Notes under the pieces: generated by a model
What the model saw: the letters and a program-made list of their open reading frames with translations, nothing else
Told to the model about the DNA's origin: nothing
Database searches by the model: none
Translations under genes and position numbers: made by a program
Source: Aureococcus anophagefferens
Taxonomy: Eukaryota > Sar > Pelagophyceae > Pelagomonadales > Pelagomonadaceae
Length of the DNA: 64,000 bases
NCBI RefSeq assembly: GCF_000186865.1
Contig: NW_008705568.1
Location: forward strand, 459,513 to 523,512
Direction of reading: 5' to 3'
Shown: in pieces, positions 56,838 to 64,000 of the stretch
Numbering within the stretch: the first letter of the stretch is position 1
Layout: each line of letters starts with the position of its first letter

Positions 56838-57728
56838 TGGCTAGCGGTTTGCTGCTGCGAGCGCAGCTCTCATTTGCGAGGGCTCGACCATGCCGCGCAG
56901 TGCCTCGCCGGGGGTTTTTGGCGCCCCGGGGAGTGTCCCGGCGTTTGCCTATGGACGTGGCGATGGATGCGACACGGCGGACGCCGGCGCGCGCCTGCGG
57001 GGGCGGTGCCAGCTTGGAGCGGGTGCTGCTCATGGTTGCCACCGCTCCGGCGCGGGCGCTAGCAGCCGGACGCGCGCGGCTCGCTCGTCAAGTTAGGGGG
57101 TCGGTCACAGAATCTCGGGTCGCGCGGAGCATCAAACCCGATCTGCCAGCACGTTCCGATATGACGAAGGGAATATAGATCGAACTAGAGGGTCGATGTT
57201 AATCTCGAGACGCGGCACGACCGAGGGGCCCCTGCGCGACGGTGCGTGCCGCGGTCCCCGGCCACGTCCCCGGCCCGTGCCCGGGCCGTGCCCGGGGCCC
57301 CGTGCCGGGCCCGTGCCGGGCCTCTCCGGCCCGTGCCCGGCCCGTGCCCGGGGCCCGTGCCGAGTGCCGGGCCCGTGCCGGGCCGCGTGGCCCGTGCCCG
57401 GCCCGTGCCCGGGGGCCCGTGCCGAGTGCCGTGCCGCGTGCCGGGCCCGTGCCGGGCCGCGTGCCCTGAGCGCATTTACCGTGCCGGAACCCCCGTGCCC
57501 GCCGTCCCCGCCCCCCGTCCCGGGGCCGGACCGTCGCGCAGGGGCCCGTCTAAATTATAAACGCCAACATGAAGTGCGAAAAAGAACATCTCGGGGGTCT
57601 GTCGTCATCGGGTTGCTCACTGACTCTGGTGCTGCTGATCGCACGCGGAAACCTTCAATTCTGGCAGCCGTGGCGCCCGCGTCGAGGCTGAACACCTTAA
57701 TCCCCTTCGCGGGCACACCCGTGGTGCC
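56838..57728. other. 891-bp gap with GC-rich minisatellite
   Basis: Separates two divergent genes. The first 350 bp look like ordinary GC-rich sequence without a gene; the array described below follows; the last 180 bp are AT-richer (aattataaacgccaacatg) and are the likely promoter of the HSF gene. No gene is supported. Confidence 0.5.
57255..57530. repeat. GC-rich minisatellite of gtgccgggcccgtgcc units
   Basis: About 275 bp of interspersed cccgtgcc, cgtgccgggc and cgagtgccg words in near-tandem order, so units are partly self-complementary (gcccgggc). No ORF is credible although frames stay open. Confidence 0.85.
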
Positions 57729-59335
57729 ATGATCGAACCGACTGCGACGGCCCCGCCGCCGCCGCCTCAGCCGGAGATGACATCATCAACTGCAAGCATG
57801 GAAGCGCGCGCGCGATCCGGCGGGCTGGCCAACGACCTCGGCGGCGTCCCGCCGGATTACTTCGTGATCAAGCTCTACCAGATGCTCCGCGAGCAGAAGG
57901 AGGTCATCGCGTCGGTCCCCCGCGTCCGCGGCCGCCGCCGGTCGATTCGGAAACGCCGGTCGATTCTGAACGCGCGATTCGTAGGTGGGACCCCGAGGGC
58001 GGCATCATCATCCACGACCGGCAGCGGCTCGAGGCGACGCTGTCCGTCTACTTCCGGCACAACCGGTTCACGTCGTTCCAGCGCCAGCTCAACAACTTCG
58101 GCTTCCACAAGAAGCGCAAGGGCTTCGGCGCGAGCGCGGCCGGCGCGCGCAAGGGCGCGGCCTACGACCACCCGCTCCTCTGCGGCGAGCAGCCCGAGGC
58201 CGTGCTCCGCCTGCGCCGCGACGCGCGGCCGCGCCAGCCCGCCGCGCCGAGCCCGCGCGCGGCGCCGCCGGCCGCGGCGCCGCCGCCGCGGCCGGCGGGC
58301 GGCCTCAGCATCCTCGAGACCCTGGCGGACGTCGCCGCGTCGGCGCTCCACAGCCACAACGCGGCCCAGTCCTCCGAGGACGCGTCGGACGGGTCCCTGG
58401 ACAGCTCGGCCCAGAGCACGGCGACGCTCTCGAACTCGAACTCGGGCGGCGACCTCGAGGACCTCGCGCGCGACGCGTCCGACGCCGCGTCGCCGCCGTC
58501 GCCGCGCGTGCTGCCGCCGCCCGTGCCCACGGCGGCGTCGGCCCTCGCGTCGGCCCTCGCGCGGCCGGGCGGGCCCGTCGCCGCGGCGCTCGCGCTCCCG
58601 GAGCTCTTCTCGGCCGCGGCGCGGCCGCGGCGCGCGCGGCCCTTCCCCTGCGTGCTCAAGGACATGATCGACAACACGCCCGACGACGTCGTCGCCTGGT
58701 CCGACGACGGCCGCGTCTTCCTCGTCCGCGACGCGGACGCGCTCTGCAAGGACGTGCTCCCCAAGTACTTCCGGCATTGCCGCCTCGCGTCGTTCCAGCG
58801 CCAGCTGAGCCTCTACCAGTTCCGCCGCGCGCGCATGCAGCGGCCCGCGGCGCCGGACGGCCGGCCCGCGGCGAAGCCCCACGGCGGCGGGCTGCCCCTC
58901 GCGTACCACCACCCCAAGTTCGTCCGCGACGCCGACGAGGCCGCGCTCCGCCAGATCACGCGCGCGGCGCCCAAGCCGCCCGCGGCGGCGGCGGCGCCGC
59001 CGCCGCCGGCGGCGGCCGACGCGCCGCGGGCGCCGCGGCCCCTCGGCTCGCCGCCGTCGCCGCGGCCCCTCGGCTCGCCGCCGTCGCCGCGGCCGCTCGG
59101 CTCCGCGCCCGCGGCCGCGCCGGGCCCGCCGTCGGCGGGCCACGTCACGGACGCGGGCACCTCCTCCGACGAGGACCCCGTCAAGCCCGACGCCGCGGCG
59201 CCCGCGGACGACGCGTCGCGGAAGCGCGCCGCGCCCGCCGCCGAGGGCCACGACGGCGCCCTCGCGGCGCTCTGCGCCCTCCGCGGCGGCGGCGACGACG
59301 ACGACATGAACAAGCGCATGCGCATCGTCGGCTGA
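57729..59335 (+). CDS. Transcription factor with two HSF DNA-binding domains, 510 aa
   Basis: Exon 1 (57729-57910) and exon 2 (57985-59335) join over a 74-nt GT-AG intron to 511 codons including stop, giving KEVIAWDPEGGIIIHD. Domain 1 (about residues 43-120) is a near-perfect HSF domain: FVIKLYQMLREQ, RLEATLSVYFRHNRF, TSFQRQLNNFGFHKKRKG. Domain 2 (about 305-370) is FPCVLKDMIDNTPDDVVAWS, LCKDVLPKYFRHCRL and ASFQRQLSLYQFRRAR, without the intron seen in domain 1. Between them lie Ala/Pro-rich and Ser/Asp-rich linkers (SNSNSGGDLEDLARD). The C-terminal part has a Pro-rich repeat, PRPLGSPPSPRPLGSPPSPR. Single-chain double HSF domains are unusual (inference). Nuclear location is expected. Confidence 0.85.
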
Positions 59336-59677
59336 AGCCCGCCCGACGCGCCCGCGAGGAGCTCTTCTACAGGGAGCCGCGCGGCGCGCCACAAGCCTCG
59401 ACTCGATGATCCCGCCTCGACTCGCGAAGCCCGTCCATCTCTAAGGACGCCCTTCCATGTGCCCTCGCATGCCGCGCGGCGCGGGGTCCGTGCGGGAGCC
59501 GGGGGGAGGGCGCCGGCCGTCCGCCTGGTCGCGCTTGCCGGCGGTCCCGAGCGTCGACGATCGGTCGACGCGGACCTCGGGCGCCCGTACGTGGAGTCAC
59601 GGTCGGACTCTCGGGATATTCTTAGCGACGCGGGGGGGGGGTTGCTTGGTCATTTTTTCGGGGGCGCAGCCCCCCTC
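59336..59677. other. 342-bp convergent 3' region
   Basis: Between the HSF gene and the tyrosinase gene, which point at each other. Contains a run of g bases (gcgacgcggggggggggttg, about 59620-59645) and no gene. Confidence 0.4.
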
Positions 59678-61735
59678 CTAGAGGAGCGTGTCGTCCGTGC
59701 AGCCCGGCCAGTAGGACAGGGAGTCGTAGACGTAGGGGAGGTCGTCGTTCGTCGGGTCGACGAGCTCGTAGAACTCGTTGTTCGTGTAGAGGCCGTCCTG
59801 GCTGTCCATGAGGTCTGCGAAGGGCAGCAGGTCGTCGCCCTTGTGGCCCGGGCACGTCTCCTTGGCGCAGGTCGGCAGCTCCATGGACGCCGGGTCGACG
59901 CCGGACCAGTCGCAGACGATGCCCGTGTCGCTCGGGAGCTCCTGCGCGTGGCTGTAGCCCCAGGACTCGGAGAAGGAGAGGACGCCCTCGGCCTTGAGGA
60001 GGCGCGCGTACTGGAGGTAGCGCTCCGCGTTGCCGTGGAGCGGCCAGAACGTCGGGTCCTGCGGCGCGGCGGACGTGAACATCTCGCCCGGGTGGCCCAC
60101 GTGGCAGAGCGCGTCGAGGTACTGCGTGTCGTTGAGGCCGTACTCGTCCATGAGGAGTTCGAGGTTCGAGTTCGGGTTCAGCGCGTCGACGCCCGCGAAC
60201 TCGAGGAACTCCGACGCGGACCGCGTGACGCCGACGCCGGTCAAAGTTGAAGGGCACGAGCACTCGCAGTCCGCGGGCTCCGTGTCCCAGGAGCACGTCG
60301 CCGGGCAGCGCACGTAGCCCTGGCGCCAGAGGAACTTGGAGAGGAGCAGGAACGCGTCGGGGAAGCTCAGCTGGGCCGTGAGGTCGCCCCATTTCGGCTC
60401 CTTGAAGTCCCACTGGCCGCCGATCATGATGTGCACGGGCCCGTGGAGCGCGCCGTTGAGCGCGAAGACCATGTCGCCGACCCAGTCCGAGGACGTGAGC
60501 CAGGACGCGAAGGACGAGCACATGGGGAACGTCGTGTAGGAGTCGTAGGCCGCGCCGTTCGTGAAGTTGGACCGCGTGAGGTAGGGCGTCTTGTTCGTGT
60601 TCCAGGGGCTCCGCAGGAGGCCGTAGGGGTTCGTCAGGTTGCTAAAGGCCAAAGCCTTGGACCCGCTGAGCACCTGCGTGTAGGCCCAGCGGCCGCCGTC
60701 GACGACGTGGTGCTCGTTCGCCGGCGACGCCGTCCCGAACCACGAGTCGTAGAACACCGGCGACGACTGCCAGTCGGCGCCGTAGACCGAGGCGTCGTAG
60801 GTGTAGTCCCAGTAGTGCATGGCCACGGAGGAGTCCACCAAGCGCATGGAGTTCTCCATCTGCCACGTGATGCCCACGTGGTGGTTCAGGATGCCCGCGT
60901 CGTCGTGCCAGTGGTCGCACTCGACGGCCGCGGCGCCGTAGATGTGCTCGCGGATGAGCCAGTCGGCGCTCTTGAAGGACGACCCGTACAAGCTTTCGCC
61001 CTCGTCCTGGCTCGTCGCGTAGACCGTGTGCATCGCGCTCAGGTACGCGTCGCGGTCGGCGTCCGACAGCTGGCGGAGCTCCTGGCGCACGACGCGGCTC
61101 GACACGTCGAAGGACGCGGACTGGACCTTGGCGCCGGAGACGCGGACGGTGTAGGTGTGCACGTCGGGGAAGGCGAAGTCGACGCGGGGCTCCGGGCGCG
61201 CGCTCTCGTAGAGCGTCTCGCCTCCGGCCGTCGCGATGGTCCACGACGCGGGCTCGCCGGACGCGAGCTCGAGGCGCGTCTCCTTGGCGACGTGGGCCAG
61301 GTGCTTGTGTTTGTAGAGGCCGTTGCCGATGGACCGGCCCGTGGACCGCTCGTAGTCGTTGGAGACGCGGAGCACGGGGCTCTTCGTCTCGGCCGAGCCC
61401 GTCATCGTCTTCGCGAGGTCCCAGGCCGCGCGCGCGTCCCCGACGACGGACCCCGTCGCGAGCTCGTCGCGGCGCAGCACGACGGCGCCGAAGGTGAAGG
61501 CGCCGACGGTGACGGCGGCCATGACCCAGCGCCCGAGCCGCCGCGGCGCCGCGGCGCCGCCCGACCGGTCGCGCGGACCGTCGCTCCCGTCGGACTGGAA
61601 CGTCGGCGACAGGTCGCTCAGGTCCGCCGCGCTCACGGCGGGCACCGACGCGTAGGACTTCATCGCTTCCGGGAGCCGCGGGCCCGCAGACGACGCGGGC
61701 TGCCCCACTCCCCACAGAGTCACCGATTGTGGCAA
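59678..61735 (-). CDS. Membrane-anchored tyrosinase-domain protein, 685 aa
   Basis: Copper oxidase of the tyrosinase family, likely oxidising phenolics outside the cell or in a vesicle. The N-terminus has a single hydrophobic anchor (WVMAAVTVGAFTFGAVVLRR), consistent with a type II membrane protein. Tyrosinase blocks are visible: HWHDDAGILNHHVGITWQME and MHYWDYT for the first copper site, GALHGPVHIMIGG for the second-site His pair, and DPTFWPLHGNAERYLQ for the third His. HHVGIT rather than classical H-x-F-L suggests a divergent CuA site. The middle contains Cys-rich CPATCSWDTEPADCECSCP. Pelagophyte genomes contain many tyrosinases (family knowledge). The start may be at 61735 or the later MKSYASVPA near 61663. 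Confidence 0.85.
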   Translation of the reverse strand: MPQSVTLWGVGQPASSAGPRLPEAMKSYASVPAVSAADLSDLSPTFQSDGSDGPRDRSGGAAAPRRLGRWVMAAVTVGAFTFGAVVLRRDELATGSVVGDARAAWDLAKTMTGSAETKSPVLRVSNDYERSTGRSIGNGLYKHKHLAHVAKETRLELASGEPASWTIATAGGETLYESARPEPRVDFAFPDVHTYTVRVSGAKVQSASFDVSSRVVRQELRQLSDADRDAYLSAMHTVYATSQDEGESLYGSSFKSADWLIREHIYGAAAVECDHWHDDAGILNHHVGITWQMENSMRLVDSSVAMHYWDYTYDASVYGADWQSSPVFYDSWFGTASPANEHHVVDGGRWAYTQVLSGSKALAFSNLTNPYGLLRSPWNTNKTPYLTRSNFTNGAAYDSYTTFPMCSSFASWLTSSDWVGDMVFALNGALHGPVHIMIGGQWDFKEPKWGDLTAQLSFPDAFLLLSKFLWRQGYVRCPATCSWDTEPADCECSCPSTLTGVGVTRSASEFLEFAGVDALNPNSNLELLMDEYGLNDTQYLDALCHVGHPGEMFTSAAPQDPTFWPLHGNAERYLQYARLLKAEGVLSFSESWGYSHAQELPSDTGIVCDWSGVDPASMELPTCAKETCPGHKGDDLLPFADLMDSQDGLYTNNEFYELVDPTNDDLPYVYDSLSYWPGCTDDTLL

Positions 61736-61877
61736 AGGCCGGGGCAGCGTATCCAGGCGTGCACAGCATCATCGGCCCCGGCGATCGAAGCCGAAGCAAT
61801 GGCTAAGCACAAAAAAAAGGCCGCAGCGCCGGCGCCGAGCTCGCGTCGAACGTGTCGAACCTAGTCTGCTGCACCAT

Positions 61878-62690
61878 TTGAGCGTCGTGTTGATGGAACC
61901 GACGACGACTGCGCCGTTCGGAACGCGCCTGAAGCTCGCGCCATGCAGGGCCAAGCGACCCGATCTCACGTGGCATCACGGTATGTGGTGCATGCCAAGA
62001 AACTCGCTCTGCCCCGTCTGCGTCGCGCGTGAAGGGCTCTACGCCTGGCGCGACCAGAAGGGCGTGATCGTGCCGAAGGGCGACGGGACGCCGTACGCCA
62101 TCACGAGCCGCGGCTGCGGCGGCTGCGGCAAGTGCGACGCGTGCCGACGCAGCCTCTGCTGCGACGGTAGCCTCGTCGCGCACGTCTTCGTAGGGGATCA
62201 CTCCTACCCCGTGCACCTGCTGTGTCTCGCTCGCGAGGCGCTGTGCGTCGACTACGCGCCCACTGCCCGCGCGTTATGCGCGATCAGCGGCGAGAAGATC
62301 AAGTTATCCGAGCTCCGGCTCGCCGTTGTGCTTCCAAAGCACAACGGCCTCGCCGACCGCGCCTTCACGTGTCGTCTTCACGCCGCCCGCGATTTCCTGC
62401 GGACTCTCTTCGCCGCGCCGGGGCTCGCGGGTTTCGACATCGCGGACGTGCGCGGCGTCGCGGAGCTCGCGCCCGAGCACCGGGACTGGGCGCTCGCGGC
62501 CCTCCGCGGGGAGGGCGGGCCGCCGAGCCCCCCGCCGACGGCCGCGAGGGCCCTCCGCGCCTACACGGGCCTCGAGGGATCCGAGAACTACCCCACGCAC
62601 TGCACGGGGTGCAGGCCCGCCAAGGAGGCGCGGAAGCCGGAAGCCGGCCAGACGACGCTCTTGTCGTACTTCAAGAAGCCCGGCGCGTAG
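61878..62690 (+). CDS. Cys-rich zinc-finger-like protein with C-terminal PIP-box
   Basis: 270 aa, single exon. Two Cys clusters, LCPVCVAREGLYAWRDQKG with GCGGCGKCDACRRSLCC, then VFVGDHSYPVHLLC and ALCAISGEKIKLSELRL, look like zinc-binding modules, the last PARP-finger-like. The very end, QTTLLSYFKKPGA, fits the PCNA-interacting PIP-box Q-x-x-L-x-x-Y-F followed by basic residues. A role in DNA repair or replication is therefore inferred, not shown. The protein has no other recognised domain. Alternative start at 61896 (MEPTTTAPFGT). Confidence 0.68.
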   Translation: MSVVLMEPTTTAPFGTRLKLAPCRAKRPDLTWHHGMWCMPRNSLCPVCVAREGLYAWRDQKGVIVPKGDGTPYAITSRGCGGCGKCDACRRSLCCDGSLVAHVFVGDHSYPVHLLCLAREALCVDYAPTARALCAISGEKIKLSELRLAVVLPKHNGLADRAFTCRLHAARDFLRTLFAAPGLAGFDIADVRGVAELAPEHRDWALAALRGEGGPPSPPPTAARALRAYTGLEGSENYPTHCTGCRPAKEARKPEAGQTTLLSYFKKPGA

Positions 62691-64000
62691 GCGGGCCAGT
62701 CCGTAAATTGCGCGATCGGGACAGAATTCGTGACGAGTGGCGCTCGCCGACGGCTTCAACGTGATGTGCATCACAGCTTGGTTGAACCCTCCGGAACCCA
62801 CCGAAGCGGAGAGCATGGAGAGCGGGACCTCGATTGCTCACGCTCCACGGGTTCGCTCGCTCGCGGCTCTACGCTCGGCCGAACTGATCCTCGTCGAGCA
62901 CTCTCCGAGCGGCACCGCGCGCCTCGCTCCGATGTTCTATTCCTGCGCCGCGCGCTGCGTCCCGAGGCCGCGCCCCAGTCTCCCGGCCCGAAATATGAGC
63001 GACTCTCGAAGCCAGCGGTCCGCGAGGCGCGAAACCAGCTCGTTATAGTTGTTGACAACGGCTGGCAGCGGCGCCACTCGTCGCTCTTTTCGGCGTGCGA
63101 GCTCCGCGCGTCCGAACCGGGGCCCGGCGCTCGCGGAGCAACTCGTCGTCCGCGACCGCTTCGCGAAGGACCAGACGGTGTTCGGAGTCGATGACCCACA
63201 CGTCCGCCGACTGCTCGTCGTACAGATCGATGCGGCCGATGATGACGTGCCAGCAGACGCCCTACGACGGGAACCGCCGCCCGCCGAGCCCCGAGCTTGA
63301 ACGTCGTCGTCGAGGCGCCGGCCGCGACCTGCGACGCCTGCCTCGCGCCGGCGCCCCTGACAGTGCGGCTCGACCGCGGCATGATGTCCAACGCGGCGAG
63401 CACTTCGACCCGCGCGCGCCGATGCGCTCCCGGACGCGCTCCGGTACTCGCTGGACCGGGCCGCGTGCCTGCTCGGCGCGAAGCTCGTGGACCTCAAATC
63501 CGACGAGACCTTCGAGGACACGGGCGTCGAGATCCGCAACACGTCCGACGCCTACGCCAACTTCTACCTCGGCGGGCTCGCGGCGGGGGCCGCCGCGGCA
63601 CGGGCGCCCGGCGCACGCGCTCCGCGGCCCGCGCGGCCCGCGCGGCCGTGGCGGCGGCCGCCACTGGGCGCGGCATCGGACCAGGGCGACGCAGCGGGCG
63701 CGCGGCGGGCTGCTTGAGAACTTCCATGACTTACTACGCATTAGCTTCGTATCAATCCCGCGCGCGGGGGAGGCGCGACGGCGTCCCCGGGCGAGCGCGT
63801 GCGCCTGCGTCGAGTAGCCGGTCCGTGTAGGCTGCACTCGTACGCCGGCCAGTCCGTGGGGTGGGATTTGGAGCGGCGTGGGCGCGGCGGACCGGGTCGA
63901 GGCTCGCCCCTGGCGCGATGACTATTTTTGTTTTTGCCACAAAAGTCGCTCAAATTTTTGCGCAAGTCAATTTGGTGCGACCAACGACTTCACGCTATCA
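62691..64000. other. 1.3 kb right end without a resolved gene
   Basis: Several overlapping frames with no clear winner. Minus-strand codons around 63255-63060 read WHVIIGRIDLYDEQSADVWV followed by IDSEHRLVLREAVADDELL before a stop, which looks protein-like. Plus-strand codons at about 63440-63580 read ALPDALRYSLDRAACLLGAK and SDETFEDTGVEIRNTSDAYA, also protein-like. They may be exons of genes reaching beyond the window or remnants. The last 100 bp are AT-rich (gcgcaagtcaatttggtgcg). Confidence 0.4.

Noticed and set aside
57196..57732. Frames through the GC-rich minisatellite
   Set aside because: Only repetitive Arg/Pro/Gly codons; no domain, signal or defined start.
1..64000. A virus or bacterial genome
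   Set aside because: Spliceosomal introns, myosin, PKG, OTU and the plastid-targeting signal, plus gene order on both strands, fit nuclear algal DNA.

Overview
The window is nuclear DNA from a GC-rich, gene-dense microbial eukaryote, most likely a pelagophyte alga such as Aureococcus anophagefferens. Spliceosomal introns are common. Proteins include a MyTH4-FERM myosin, a cGMP-dependent-type kinase, an OTU protease, PX and SEC14 proteins and a tyrosinase. A tocopherol-pathway prenyltransferase carries an N-terminal ASAF motif, the plastid-import signature of algae with secondary red plastids. The species name is inferred from these features and from the intron-making transposons; no search was run.

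The outstanding feature is a set of introner elements: short non-autonomous DNA transposons that become introns when they insert. I find ten copies in two families. Family A is about 192 bp with TIRs of the CAGGGCGGGAAAAGAG / CTCTTTTCCCGCCCAG type. Family B is about 197-203 bp with ends of the CTGYGTGGAA type. Most copies have a recognisable 8-bp target duplication whose first bases (GT or, more often, GC in gene sense) serve as the 5' splice site, while the element supplies the 3' AG. Such elements are known from Micromonas and Aureococcus (Huff, Zilberman and Roy 2016). Seven copies lie in one myosin gene. Precise removal there, with three other introns, rebuilds a 2060-residue frame. A 79-bp intron in the LRR gene also has an exact 8-bp duplication but belongs to neither family, so it may be a further or decayed type.

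Layout: 1-8.4 kb holds an HrpB-type helicase tail and the myosin (minus). 8.5-16.8 kb holds the homogentisate prenyltransferase, a small unknown gene, a phosphate transporter head-to-head with an arsenate-reductase-like gene, an OTU protease, a GT8-like glycosyltransferase and a RUS/DUF647 membrane protein. 16.9-29.2 kb holds a PX/SEC14 protein, a small coiled protein, Trm5, a HemW-like radical SAM protein, an HSF-domain protein, a WD40 protein and a small hypothetical. 29.4-41.5 kb holds the LRR protein, a PKG-like kinase, a secretory saposin/calreticulin-like protein, an EF-hand/SPR protein, an EMAP-like WD40 protein, a PX protein and a TKL kinase. 41.6-51.6 kb holds a long Ala/Glu coiled coil with a possible plastid signal, a secreted methyltransferase-domain protein, a CstF77-like HAT protein, a four-EF-hand protein and a DUF1764 protein. 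51.6-55.7 kb looks like an insertion that split two convergent genes and is flanked by a 134-144 bp direct repeat. It carries a secreted membrane protein, an FG-GAP fragment, simple repeats and AT-richer DNA. 55.7-64 kb holds a beta-propeller-like protein, a GC-rich minisatellite, a double-HSF-domain gene, a membrane tyrosinase and a Cys-rich protein ending in a PCNA-binding (PIP-box) motif; the last 1.3 kb is unresolved.

Genes alternate strands and convergent neighbours are very tight, including one pair sharing a CTAG stop overlap. Most introns that can be placed fit GC-AG rather than GT-AG boundaries.
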